17,629 bases of DNA from Gammaproteobacteria bacterium (GTDB lineage Bacteria; Pseudomonadota; Gammaproteobacteria; DSM-26407), in contig JAQVKR010000007.1 of assembly GCA_028694565.1 (NCBI GenBank), forward strand, positions 1 to 17,629, given 5' to 3'. The position numbers and the translations under genes were made by a program. Positions 1-8,208 of the stretch are shown here, in pieces (the first letter of the stretch is position 1; each line of letters starts with the position of its first letter). The notes beneath the pieces were generated by a model. That model was not told the origin of the DNA. It did not search any database and was given only the letters and a program-made list of their open reading frames with translations.

Positions 1-1088
1 CCCCAGGCCTTCCGCACGCCGAGGGTGACCGCGTCCCGGGCGGACTGGATGCCGAGCTGGGCGCGCTCCCGGCGCAGGACTGCCTGGCGGACCCGGGTGC
101 TGCGCACCGCGCCGTCGAACAGCGGCACCGTAATGCGAACGCCCATCTGCCATTCCTCCTCCAGTTCCAGATCGCCGCCGGAACTCCCGTTCAGCCGCGC
201 CTGGAGCTGGACCGCTGGCAGTCGCTCCCCCCGCGCGATCCGGAGATCATCGAGCGCGGTGAGCTGCTCGGCCCGGGAACGCTCCAAATCGGGATGGCCG
301 GCCTGGGCCTGGGTGAGCGCGGCATCCCGGTCCTCCGGCAGCGGGAGCTCCAGGCCGCGGATGTCGGCCAGCGGCGGAAGCGCCTCGGAACTCCCCAGCA
401 GCCGCGTCAGCTGATCGCGGGCATCGCCGGCATTCAGGCGTTCCGTCGCGAGGTCGTAGCGGGCCCCGGAAATCTGCGACTGGACGCGCATCCGCTCGAG
501 CGGCGCCGCGGCGCCCTGTTGGATTTTCAGCGCCAGATCGGCGTCCTCCGCCTCCAGGCCCCGAATCCGGTGCTCCAGCGCGGTTACGACTTCGCCGTGT
601 TGCAGCGCCGCGGCATAGGCGGTCACCACGTCGAAGATGAGCTGCTGGCGGGAGCCCGCCACCGCCTGGGATTTCGCCTCCAGGCCGTGCTCGGCGCGGC
701 GCTCGCCCGCCACCAGCCTTCCCCCCGCGTAGAGGGGAAGGGTCAGATCCACGCCCAGCCCGGCCGTGTCCTCGTCCAGGGGAGGAAAGCTTCCCGGGTC
801 ATGAATGGAGTGGGTCAGCGTGGGCTCGGAATGGTGGGTGTAGTCCCCCTCGAGCGTCACCTCGGGCATCCGTTTGCCGCGGGCCGCGTCCCGCTCCAGC
901 GCCGCGGCCTGCAGGTCCCGGCGCAGGCCGGTGAGGCCGGGATTTTCCGCCAGCGCCCACTGAATGGCCCGGTCCAGGGTCAGGCGATCGGTGTGGAGGG
1001 TCAGCGCGACCGTCGTGGCCGCCGAACCCAGGGGGGGAAATGCCAGGCCCAGCGTCAGCAGGGCGGCGAATCGGGCTTTGCGTGCCAC
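1..1088 (-). CDS. TolC-family outer membrane efflux factor (3' end outside window)
   Basis: The reading frame is open from a GTG at 1088-1086 to the window edge, giving 362 codons. It would supply the outer membrane channel of the efflux operon that precedes it. The N-terminus (VARKARFAALLTLGLAFPPL, then GSAA) is a typical signal peptide. The body is the two-fold repeated helical/barrel pattern of TolC proteins: an early 'LTLDRAIQWALAENPGL' helix, 'LPLYAGG' in the first half and the equivalent 'VPLFDGA' in the second, with long coiled-coil helices rich in Ala, Gln, Arg and Glu. An AAGGAG ribosome binding site lies five bases before the GTG, inside the end of the previous gene, whose stop is one base upstream. 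Family TolC members are about 420-480 residues, so roughly 60-120 residues are missing beyond the window. No lipobox is visible, unlike the second outer membrane factor at 15413. Substrate unknown. Confidence 0.9.
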   Translation of the reverse strand, partial: MARKARFAALLTLGLAFPPLGSAATTVALTLHTDRLTLDRAIQWALAENPGLTGLRRDLQAAALERDAARGKRMPEVTLEGDYTHHSEPTLTHSIHDPGSFPPLDEDTAGLGVDLTLPLYAGGRLVAGERRAEHGLEAKSQAVAGSRQQLIFDVVTAYAAALQHGEVVTALEHRIRGLEAEDADLALKIQQGAAAPLERMRVQSQISGARYDLATERLNAGDARDQLTRLLGSSEALPPLADIRGLELPLPEDRDAALTQAQAGHPDLERSRAEQLTALDDLRIARGERLPAVQLQARLNGSSGGDLELEEEWQMGVRITVPLFDGAVRSTRVRQAVLRRERAQLGIQSARDAVTLGVRKAW

Positions 1089-1089
1089 G

Positions 1090-2211
1090 TCAGCTCCTTG
1101 TCGTCTCGGTGCGGGTGTTCGGACAGGGTCGCGGTGAATCGGAGCCGGGAGCGAACACCACGAGGTCGTCATGATTCATCAGGGATGCCGCGAGCTCCTC
1201 CTCGATGCGATCGAGCAATACCTGCGCGTCGATATCGGGGGGGATGCAGCCCGGCGACTCCAGCACGGCGAGGGCGACGCAGGGGGCCCGGGAGTCGTCG
1301 TCGTCCCGGCGCCCGGGGTCCGCGGCGTCGTCTTTGGCGTCAATGAGAAAGCTCTCGGCCAGCAGGACGGCCTCGTCGCCCGACAGCCGGCCCAGCACCG
1401 CGGCGATGCGCCCGCCGCCCAGGTAGGCCAGGAGTTCCACGTTCTCGCTCAGGCCCTGAATCTGGCGGAAGAGGTGCCGGGAGACCGAACGGAGATTCTC
1501 CGGCGGGCTCGCCTCGGCGGTTTCGCCGCTTCGGGCCGGATCGGGCTCGGTGCCGGCGACGCCGGCCAGCAGGAGCATGACCGGTTCTCCGTAGCGGCGC
1601 AGGGCCGCGAGCCTCTGATCCAGGTAGTGGACGAGAATGTCCCGGTGATAGAGCCCCGCGTCCGGATCCACGAGCGGCAGGATGGGAAGGAACGCCGAAC
1701 CCTCTCCGGCCAGATCGGCCAGGCGCCGCAGCAGGGACTGCCCCAGATGGCCGAAACAGTGACGGGAGGCGTAGTCGGCGCAATAGCGGTTCGCGGAAAC
1801 CTGCATGCGCAGGGCGATGTCGGCCAGCAGCGTCGCCAGGAACCTGGCATGGGAGGCGGGCAGAATCGGGGAGGATTCGGTTCCGAGCGCCTGCGCCCTC
1901 GCCGCGATGGCTTCGCCCGCGCCGGTGTCGAGGATCAGATCGCTTTGCGTCTTGTCCGCCAGTGCGCCCAGCTTTTCATGGACCGTCAGCCCCCGCGCCG
2001 CCGCCCAGCAGCGCAGCGGCCCGGACGGCCGCTCCGACCAAAGCCCGGTGATGCGGACCCCGGGGACGGCGCGCAGCAGATCGGCGAGCTCCCGCGCCAT
2101 TTCGCCTCCGCCGAGAATCGCCACTCTGACCTCTCCCGAGACCGTTTCCCGGTAACCGTCGCGGTCGTGCGTGAGACAGCAGGACCGCTCTTCCGGATGT
2201 GCGTTCGTCAT
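1090..2211 (-). CDS. Rossmann-like domain fused to degenerate GGDEF-like domain, in RND operon
   Basis: About 373 residues. I chose the ATG at 2211-2209 because an AAGGAG lies nine bases before it; a GTG at 2235-2233, overlapping the RND stop, would add eight residues. The N-terminal part begins with a nucleotide-binding-like strand and loop, 'VAILGGGEMARELADLL', followed by 'PGVRITGLWSERP' and 'SDLILDTGAGEAI'. This resembles the NAD-binding-like input domain found on some sensor histidine kinases. The C-terminal half follows the GGDEF layout: 'DAGLYHRDILVHYLDQRL', 'RRYGEPVMLLLAGVAG', then 'YLGGGRIAAVLGRLSGDEA' where the GGDEF active motif should be. Because the motif reads GGGRI, diguanylate cyclase activity is unlikely. 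No transmembrane segment is visible. Position between the pump and outer membrane factor genes suggests a regulatory or sensory role in efflux. Gene and domain layout are seen; fold assignments are inferred without a profile search. Confidence 0.8.
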   Translation of the reverse strand: MTNAHPEERSCCLTHDRDGYRETVSGEVRVAILGGGEMARELADLLRAVPGVRITGLWSERPSGPLRCWAAARGLTVHEKLGALADKTQSDLILDTGAGEAIAARAQALGTESSPILPASHARFLATLLADIALRMQVSANRYCADYASRHCFGHLGQSLLRRLADLAGEGSAFLPILPLVDPDAGLYHRDILVHYLDQRLAALRRYGEPVMLLLAGVAGTEPDPARSGETAEASPPENLRSVSRHLFRQIQGLSENVELLAYLGGGRIAAVLGRLSGDEAVLLAESFLIDAKDDAADPGRRDDDDSRAPCVALAVLESPGCIPPDIDAQVLLDRIEEELAASLMNHDDLVVFAPGSDSPRPCPNTRTETTRS

Positions 2212-2231
2212 GGCCGGGATCTCCTTGACCG

Positions 2232-5200
2232 TCACGGGGTTTCCAGCAGGGGATCTGCGGTCCGGAGCCCGGGCGAGCGCCGTTCCACCAGGAAGATGAG
2301 GACCGGGATGACCACCAGCGTCAGCAGGGTGGCGGCGAGGATGCCGCCGATGACCACCGTGGCGATGGGCGAGAAGCGCTCGGCGCCCACGGCCAGCTCC
2401 ATGGCCAGAGGGAGCATCCCGGCCACGTCCGACAGCGCGGTCATCATGATGGGGCGGTAGCGCACGCGCACCGACTCCATGATGGCCTCCCGGATCGCCA
2501 TGCCCGCCCGCCGCCGCTGAAGCACGTAGTCGATGAGGACGATGCTGTTGTTCACCACGGTGCCCACCAGCAGGATGATGCCGAGCAGGGCGGGCATGGA
2601 GAGGTACTTGCCGTCCACCAGCAGGGCGGCGGCCGCGCCGATGAACTGCAACGGCACGGCGGCCATGATGGTGAAGGGGTGCTTGAAGGAGCGGAACTGC
2701 GCCACCAGCACCAGGTAGACGGCGAGCAGGCCGGCGGCCAGGGCCGCCAGCATCCGCTTCCTGGCATCCTGGAAGTCGCGCTGTTCGCCGGTGATGGCCA
2801 GGCTGTAGTCCTCCGGCAGCTCCAGGCCGGCCAGTGCCGCCTGCACGTCGGCGATGGTCTCCGAGAGGGGGCGGCCATACTGGTAGCCGAGCACATCCAG
2901 GGTCTGCTGGAAGTCCTCCCGGGTGACGATGCGGGGTCCCAGGCGCTCCTCCAGCCGCGCCACGTCCCGCAGGGGCAGGGTCCCGCCGGGCACCTGCAGA
3001 TGGAGGTCGCCCAGGTCGCCGAGATGATCCCGATCCCCATCGGCATAGCGCAGGAAAACATCCAGGTCGCGGTGCCGGTCCTGGCGGTAGGGAGTGACCA
3101 CGCTGCCCTCCATGGCCTCGTAGGCGCGCGCCGCGATGGCCTCGCCGTTAAGGCCGAGCTCGGCGGCACGTTCCCGGTCGATCACCACGTTCACCTCGGG
3201 CGTGTCGAGGGCCCAGTTCTTGTAGGGATCCCTGACGCCGGGGACGTCGCGGATGCGATCCAGGACGGCGCTGCCCAGCTGGTCCAGGATTACCGGGTCG
3301 GGGCCACTGAGGCGCACGTCGATGGGCGCCGTGGTGGTGGAGCGGGCGGTGCCCCCCTGTTCCTTCAGCACGGCGAGGGTGATGCCGGGAATCCGCTCGA
3401 TTCCCGCCCGGGTGCGCTCCATGACGGTCCAGATGGAGTCGGTCCGCTCGGTCCGCGGGGTCAGGTTGACGGTGATCTCCGCCTGGTTGACGCCCATGGC
3501 GCCCCGGTTGCCGAGGTAGTGGCCGCCCGGCTCGTACCCCGCCTGGGTGCTGACGCCGACCACCTCCGGCTCCGCCAGCAGCAGCCGCTCCACCGCCGAG
3601 ACCGCCTCCAGGGTCTGCTCCAGGGGCATGCCGGGGATGGTGTCGATCTGCACCCGGAAGTTGCCGGCATCGAATTTGGGCAGCATCTCGCTGCCGACGA
3701 AGGTCATGAGCCGGGCGCTGGCGACGAGCAGCAGCAGGGTCACGGCGAGGGTGCGCCAGGGCCGGCGCAGGGCCACATCCAGCAGGGCCAGGTAGCCGTC
3801 CTTCAGTCCCTCCATGAAGTTGTTGAAGGGTGCGACCCAGCGCGCCAGGCGGGTCTCGCCGTTGTCCTCGGGATGAAGCCAGAGGGCCGTGAGCACCGGG
3901 ATGAGCGTGACCGAGACCACGAACGAGGAGGAGAGGGCGAAGGTGAGCGTCCAGGCCAGGGGGGCGAAGAGCTTGCCGACGAAGCCGCCCAGGAAGACCA
4001 GCGGGATGAGCACCGCCAGGGTGGTGACGGTGCCGGAGAGGTCCGCGAGGAAAATCTCCTCGGTGCCCTCCAGTGCCGCCCGCAAGGGCGTCTTGCCCGG
4101 CATGGCGAGATGGCGGTGGACGTTCTCCAGCACCACGATGCCGTCGTCCACCAGCAGGCCGATGGCCAGAATGATGGCGGACATGGTCACCATGTTCAGG
4201 TCGATGTTCGCCAGCCACATGAGGACGAAGGTCATCAGGAAGGAGACCGGGATGGAGATGGCGATGATGGCGGCCTGGCGCAGGTGGGCGAGGAACAGGA
4301 AGATGATGAGGATGACCAGTACGATGGCGGTGAACACCGACGTGGTCATGTTGTCGATGACCAGCTCGGTGAAGTCGGAATCGTCGTCGGCCACGGTGAA
4401 CCGGAGCTGGGGCATCTCCCGCTGCAGGGAGGTGACGGCGTCGCGCACCTGCTCCGCCACCCGCACCGTGTTCGCCTCGTCCCGTTTCAGGATCTGCACG
4501 GCGATGGCCGGCTCGCCGTTGTAGTGATAGGCGCTGCGGGCCTCGTGGGAGGTCAGGGAGACGTCCGCCACGTCGCCGAGCTTCACATCCCGTCCCTGCC
4601 GGTGGGCGATGATGAGCTGCCCGGCGTCGCCGGTATCCCGCAGCGGCATGTCGAAGCGGACCACCGCCTCCCGGCTGCCGCTCCGGATGCGTCCCCCCGA
4701 GGCGGTCAGGTTCCACCCCGAGAGCGCCTCGGCCACCTGCCCCAGCTCCAGCCCGTAGGCCCGCAGGCGGTCCCGGTGCACCGCCACGTGCAACTCATAC
4801 TTGTGCCCGCCGAAGACATCCACCGCGGCCACTCCCGGCACCAGCTGCAACCGGTCGCTGACGGGGTTGTCCGCCAGTTCGCGGACCGCCTCCAGGGAAA
4901 GGTCGTCGGAGTTGACGGCCAGGGTGAGAATCGGCTTGTCGGAGGAGGAGAACTGCAGAACCTGGGGCTCGCCGATGCGCGGGGGCAGGGCGCTGCGCAC
5001 GCGGCTGATGGCGTTCTGGACATCCACCGCCGCCTCGCCCACCTGGCGATCGTAGTGAAACTCGACCTTCACCACCGACAGGCCGGTCTGGCTGGTGGAG
5101 GTGACGCGGGCCACGCCGTCGATGCCGGCGAACTCCTCCTCCAGGATCTTGCTCAGATTCTTCGCCACATCGGTGGCGGCCACGCCCGGATAGTCGGTGA

Positions 5201-5342
5201 TGACCGTCACCACCGGCGGATCGGTGTCGGGGAAGAGCTGCACCGGCAGGCTGAACCGCGCCACGATACCGAAGACCACCACGGCGATGAGCGCGGCGAA
5301 GATGGTGTAGCGATAGGTCAGGGAAAAGCGCGGCCAGCTCAT
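2232..5342 (-). CDS. RND-family efflux pump inner membrane transporter (HAE-like)
   Basis: The 1036-residue length and layout match AcrB/MdtB-type proton-driven pumps. The first membrane helix lies at about residues 11-30, followed by the porter-domain signature 'LFPDTDPPVVTVITDYPG'. The helix-4 proton relay reads 'GLLVDDGIVVLENV' with Asp399 and Asp400 equivalent to the AcrB pair. The second half repeats the fold, starting near 'RRPWRTLAVTLLLLV'. In the helix-10 region the sequence is 'VGTVVNNSIVLIDYV', so the AcrB relay lysine is replaced by Asn, as in several non-AcrB HAE clades. The paired Asp residues argue against the heavy-metal (CusA) branch. The ATG shares one base with the stop of the fusion-protein gene, indicating translational coupling. 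Substrate cannot be predicted from sequence. Confidence 0.95.
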   Translation of the reverse strand: MSWPRFSLTYRYTIFAALIAVVVFGIVARFSLPVQLFPDTDPPVVTVITDYPGVAATDVAKNLSKILEEEFAGIDGVARVTSTSQTGLSVVKVEFHYDRQVGEAAVDVQNAISRVRSALPPRIGEPQVLQFSSSDKPILTLAVNSDDLSLEAVRELADNPVSDRLQLVPGVAAVDVFGGHKYELHVAVHRDRLRAYGLELGQVAEALSGWNLTASGGRIRSGSREAVVRFDMPLRDTGDAGQLIIAHRQGRDVKLGDVADVSLTSHEARSAYHYNGEPAIAVQILKRDEANTVRVAEQVRDAVTSLQREMPQLRFTVADDDSDFTELVIDNMTTSVFTAIVLVILIIFLFLAHLRQAAIIAISIPVSFLMTFVLMWLANIDLNMVTMSAIILAIGLLVDDGIVVLENVHRHLAMPGKTPLRAALEGTEEIFLADLSGTVTTLAVLIPLVFLGGFVGKLFAPLAWTLTFALSSSFVVSVTLIPVLTALWLHPEDNGETRLARWVAPFNNFMEGLKDGYLALLDVALRRPWRTLAVTLLLLVASARLMTFVGSEMLPKFDAGNFRVQIDTIPGMPLEQTLEAVSAVERLLLAEPEVVGVSTQAGYEPGGHYLGNRGAMGVNQAEITVNLTPRTERTDSIWTVMERTRAGIERIPGITLAVLKEQGGTARSTTTAPIDVRLSGPDPVILDQLGSAVLDRIRDVPGVRDPYKNWALDTPEVNVVIDRERAAELGLNGEAIAARAYEAMEGSVVTPYRQDRHRDLDVFLRYADGDRDHLGDLGDLHLQVPGGTLPLRDVARLEERLGPRIVTREDFQQTLDVLGYQYGRPLSETIADVQAALAGLELPEDYSLAITGEQRDFQDARKRMLAALAAGLLAVYLVLVAQFRSFKHPFTIMAAVPLQFIGAAAALLVDGKYLSMPALLGIILLVGTVVNNSIVLIDYVLQRRRAGMAIREAIMESVRVRYRPIMMTALSDVAGMLPLAMELAVGAERFSPIATVVIGGILAATLLTLVVIPVLIFLVERRSPGLRTADPLLETP

Positions 5343-6481
5343 CAGAGGCTCTCCTTCCCGGCGAGCCAGAGCGGTTGGCCGTCATTCAGCCGGGGATCCG
5401 GCGTCGTCACGACCCACTCGCCGCCCTCCAGTCCACCGAGGACCTGGATTCGGCGTCCCATGCGCGCTCCCGGGGTGATTGGCGACCAGGCCGCCGTGTG
5501 GTCGCGGACGACATAGACCCCGGTTTCACCGTTCCGCTCCCGGATCGCCTCGAAAGGGAGCACCAGTGCCGCCTCTTCGGAATGGAGAATCACCTCCACG
5601 TCGGCCTGCATGCCGGGCAGGAGCCCTTCGGTGTCCGAGCGGAGAAAGATTTCGAGCGTCGCCGTCCGGGTTCCGGGCTCGAGCGCCGGATAGAGCTGAT
5701 CCACCCGGCCGGTGAGGGTCGCGTTCGCGGCGGGTATGCGGACCTGGACCGGAAGTTCCGTCCCGAGCTCCGGGAGATCGGACTGGGGCACGCTAACCAC
5801 CGCCTTGAGGGGCCGGGACGCCACCAGCTCCACCAGCGATTTGCCCGGCATCGCCAACTCGCCAGGCAGGACATGGATGGCCTGGATGCGTCCGTCGAAG
5901 GGCGCGGTCAGGACGGTGTAGTCCCGGCGGGTGCGGGCCATCGCCTGTTCCTCGCCGTTCTCGCGCAGGGACGCCTTCAGGGTCGCCACCGTCCGGAGCG
6001 ATTCGTCGCGGTTGCGCTCGGGGATCGTGCCGGCCTTGAACAGCTTCTCGTCGCGCTTGAGCTGGGTTTCCCAGAAGTCGAGCTCCGATCGGGTACGCTG
6101 CTCGCTGGCCTTCAGGCGCCGCAGCTCCTCGGTCATCTCCTGGTCATCCAGCAGGGCAATCAGCTGGCCCTTCCCGACGGTCTGGCCTTCGCGGAACGGG
6201 ATCTCCTTCACCACCGCCGTTACGCGGGCGGAAATGATCACCCGCTGGTGGGCCTCGACGCTGCCGGTGTATTTGTGGCTGACGACGAAGGGCTCCGGGC
6301 GCAGCTGTTCGACATCGACGGCGAGGGGGGCGCGCGGCAGGACGGGAACCGGCTCGAGCCGCTCCCCGACGCGCAGCGCCGCCATGGCCGTCACGAGGAC
6401 CAGGAGGAGCGCCAACCCGGCCAGGGCCATGCGCTGGCGGCGCTTTTGGGATGCGGACGGGGTGGATTGTGTCGCTGTCAT
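5342..6481 (-). CDS. RND efflux membrane fusion protein (periplasmic adaptor)
   Basis: A 379-residue HlyD/AcrA-type adaptor that would bridge the RND pump and the TolC-like channel. An inner membrane anchor lies at about residues 18-36 (MALAGLALLLVLVTAMAAL). The lipoyl half-motif 'YTGSVEAHQRVIISARVTA' and 'FREGQTVGKGQLIALLDDQ' precede a coiled-coil hairpin, and the second lipoyl half follows at 'TVLTAPFDGRIQAIHVLPGE'. The beta-barrel part contains 'LLPGMQADVEVILHSEEAA'. It has no lipobox, so anchoring is by the N-terminal helix. GGAG lies six bases before the ATG. It is first in the efflux operon, 90 bases downstream of the porin stop, and its TGA overlaps the RND start by one base. Confidence 0.94.
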   Translation of the reverse strand: MTATQSTPSASQKRRQRMALAGLALLLVLVTAMAALRVGERLEPVPVLPRAPLAVDVEQLRPEPFVVSHKYTGSVEAHQRVIISARVTAVVKEIPFREGQTVGKGQLIALLDDQEMTEELRRLKASEQRTRSELDFWETQLKRDEKLFKAGTIPERNRDESLRTVATLKASLRENGEEQAMARTRRDYTVLTAPFDGRIQAIHVLPGELAMPGKSLVELVASRPLKAVVSVPQSDLPELGTELPVQVRIPAANATLTGRVDQLYPALEPGTRTATLEIFLRSDTEGLLPGMQADVEVILHSEEAALVLPFEAIRERNGETGVYVVRDHTAAWSPITPGARMGRRIQVLGGLEGGEWVVTTPDPRLNDGQPLWLAGKESL

Positions 6482-6521
6482 GCCGTGCTCCGGAAGGCGG
6501 ATATGGAAAACAAGTGCCGGG

Positions 6522-6547
6522 CCGTGCGCCCGTCCCTGGGCGCACGG
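6522..6547 (-). terminator. Perfect 10-bp stem-loop after the porin gene, possible terminator
   Basis: CCGTGCGCCC (6522-6531) and GGGCGCACGG (6538-6547) are perfectly complementary around a 6-base loop. Read on the minus strand the stem starts 24 bases after the porin stop and is followed by CCCGGCACTTGTTTTCC, which contains only a short T tract. It could be a weak intrinsic terminator that lets some transcription through into the efflux operon, or an mRNA stabilising structure. The stem is seen; the function is inferred. Confidence 0.5.
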
Positions 6548-6571
6548 TGCTCCTAGGCGCTTCGCTGGCGC

Positions 6572-7549
6572 TTAAAAGTCGTGCCGGATGCCGACACCGA
6601 AACGCTGACCCTCGACGTACTCGACGCAGGAGTCGCCACAGCTCACCTTGTTGTGCTCTGAGTCCTCATACTCCGCATAGACGCGGGTGCGCTTGCTGAA
6701 CATGTGCTCCGCGCCGAGGCTCCAGTTGCTGTATTCGCCGCCGGCACCGGCATCCACGTCGCCATAGACCGCCCTGATGGTGTTGTTGCCGAAATAGGCC
6801 TCGCCGCCGATGGCCCAGGAGGTCACGTCATCACGCGTCAGCGCCGTGTCGCTGAAGAAGGTGTACTCGGCAATCTCCTCGCTGGCGTTCTCGTACTGGC
6901 CGATCACCGCGAACCGGCCGACATTGAACTTGCCGGCAAGCCCGAACAGGTCGCCTTCGCCGGAGTTCTCGCGCAGCCATGACGCGCCGATGGACAGGGG
7001 GCCGTTCTCGTAGTCGAGCGAGAGATTGGTCCAGTCGGCGAAGTCCTCGCCCGTATCCTCACCGGCACCGTCACCGTCGACGACCAGCGCCGCCTTGCCG
7101 GTCAGGCCGTTGAACGTGGGCGTCACATAGGCCACGGCGTTGCCGACCCGCGCCAGGCCGAGATAGTGATCGTCCATCGTGTCGATCTGCATGATGTCGG
7201 TCTTCGCCACGCTGCCGTAGTACGGGGTCCACTGCCGGCCCATGGCCACCGTTCCGAACGGGCCGGAGATGCCCGCGTAGGCCAGCCTTCCGCTCAGATC
7301 GCCCGAGTCGGACGCGTCCACGCCGAACTCGAGCTGATAGATCGCGGTGAGGCTGTTGCCGAGGTCCTCCGAACCCTTCACGCCGATGCGGGAGCTGTTG
7401 TTCTCCACGTCCCAGGACTCGCTGTCCCCCGTATCCATGTCCTCCTGCACGAGGTTGACGTTCACCCGCCCGTAGACAGTGGGGTTCGCGGTGGCCGCCA
7501 AGGGCGCCGCCAGGGCCATGGCTACGGAAAATCCAAGCAACTTTTTCAT
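6572..7549 (-). CDS. Gram-negative general porin (trimeric 16-strand type)
   Basis: 325 residues from the ATG at 7549-7547, preceded by AAGGAG eight bases upstream; an in-frame extension further upstream lacks a signal peptide and is not chosen. The signal peptide MKKLLGFSVAMALAAPLAAT is followed by mature 'NPTVYGRVNVNLVQED', a typical first porin strand. Alternating strands such as 'SRIGVKGSEDLGNSLTAIYQ', 'LAYAGISGPFGTVAMGRQWT' and 'GAEHMFSKRTRVYAEYE' are family hallmarks, and the chain ends with Phe (GVGIRHDF), the BAM recognition residue. The many Asp and Glu residues suggest an acidic, possibly cation-preferring or halophile-adapted pore. A loop pair 'CGDSC' near the end could form a disulfide. 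It lies upstream of the efflux operon on the same strand, separated by a stem-loop. Confidence 0.93.
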   Translation of the reverse strand: MKKLLGFSVAMALAAPLAATANPTVYGRVNVNLVQEDMDTGDSESWDVENNSSRIGVKGSEDLGNSLTAIYQLEFGVDASDSGDLSGRLAYAGISGPFGTVAMGRQWTPYYGSVAKTDIMQIDTMDDHYLGLARVGNAVAYVTPTFNGLTGKAALVVDGDGAGEDTGEDFADWTNLSLDYENGPLSIGASWLRENSGEGDLFGLAGKFNVGRFAVIGQYENASEEIAEYTFFSDTALTRDDVTSWAIGGEAYFGNNTIRAVYGDVDAGAGGEYSNWSLGAEHMFSKRTRVYAEYEDSEHNKVSCGDSCVEYVEGQRFGVGIRHDF

Positions 7550-7707
7550 CTGTTTCACTCCTTGGAAAAAACGGTGTCGATGCTGATGGCTGCAATCACG
7601 CAGTCGGAACTGCGCTGCCCTCCGTGCGGAGAGGGGAGGGCCCTTCACGCCAGGCGCCCGGAAAGGGCGTCACCCGGCAACAACGGGTCACTGCGTCCAT
7701 GAGCGCC

Positions 7708-8151
7708 TCACGGGTGCAGCAGTGCCCGGACGCGCTGGCGAAAGCCGGCGTGACACTCGACGCACTGTCCGACCAGCTGGGCGTAGTGCGCTGCGGCCGC
7801 TTGGGCGTCCTTCAGCTCTGCGGCCTCGGCAAGGCTCGTTGCGGCATCGTGCACGGCGCTGTCCGCGCTCCTGAAGCGCTCGGCATCCTTACCCAGGCCC
7901 GCGAGAATCTTCAGCCGCTCGCCCATGCCCGGCCGGGGATGCCCGGCGATGTCCCGCGCCGCTGCGGCCAGGGCGGGATAGTCCTCCTGCAGCAGGGCAC
8001 CGCTCGCCCGGCAGAGGTCATCCCCGAGGGTTTTCATCACCTCCTGCAGGTTCGGGCCCGCGAGTGCCGGCATGCCGTGGAGCAGGAGCAGCAAACCGAG
8101 CACGACCCGGTTCGGGGCGGCGCTGCGGCAGGCGGGTTCTCGTGTGGTCAT
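7708..8151 (-). CDS. Cytochrome c'-type (class II) monoheme c-type cytochrome
   Basis: 147 residues from the ATG at 8151-8149; an in-frame ATG at 8163 adds four residues. The second ATG is preferred because GGAG lies six bases before it. A signal peptide (around 'NRVVLGLLLLLHGMPALAG') sends it to the periplasm. The mature chain is all helix-forming, and the single heme motif lies near the C-terminus, 'VGQCVECHAGFRQRV', which is the class II four-helix-bundle layout (cytochrome c'/c556). The family binds gases such as NO or works in electron transfer. The gene is downstream of the TetR gene on the same strand, with a copy of the shared 21-bp motif in the 57-base gap. Its likely role is redox or NO handling alongside the adjacent heme-containing hydrogenase-type subunit; that link is inference. 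Confidence 0.85.
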   Translation of the reverse strand: MTTREPACRSAAPNRVVLGLLLLLHGMPALAGPNLQEVMKTLGDDLCRASGALLQEDYPALAAAARDIAGHPRPGMGERLKILAGLGKDAERFRSADSAVHDAATSLAEAAELKDAQAAAAHYAQLVGQCVECHAGFRQRVRALLHP

Positions 8152-8169
8152 TCCATTCTCCATGCGATC

Positions 8170-8190
8170 AAAAGCAATTAATTACTCACA
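8170..8190. promoter_or_regulatory. Copy A of a 21-bp shared motif, probable TetR operator upstream of cytochrome c'
   Basis: Reads AAAAGCAATTAAT then TACTCACA on the plus strand. It matches copy B (8822-8842, opposite strand) at 20 of 21 positions. It sits 18 bases before the cytochrome c' ATG, between that gene and the TetR stop. Relative to the downstream gene its orientation is the same as copy B has relative to the hydrogenase small-subunit gene. Confidence 0.75.
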
Positions 8191-8208
8191 TTCAGCCCAA
8201 AAAAAATT

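Noticed and set aside
1171..2460. A 429-codon plus-strand ORF opposite the Rossmann/GGDEF-like gene
   Set aside because: Shadow frame crossing two real minus-strand genes, with no ribosome binding site or domain.
2679..5516. A 945-codon plus-strand ORF opposite the RND gene
   Set aside because: It is the antisense shadow of a clear RND pump in GC-rich DNA, with low-complexity His/Gly/Asp-rich content and no domain.
7653..7671. Hairpin GGCGCCC/GGGCGTC between the cytochrome c' and porin genes
   Set aside because: It has one mismatched pair and no T tract on the transcribed strand, so a terminator call is not supported.
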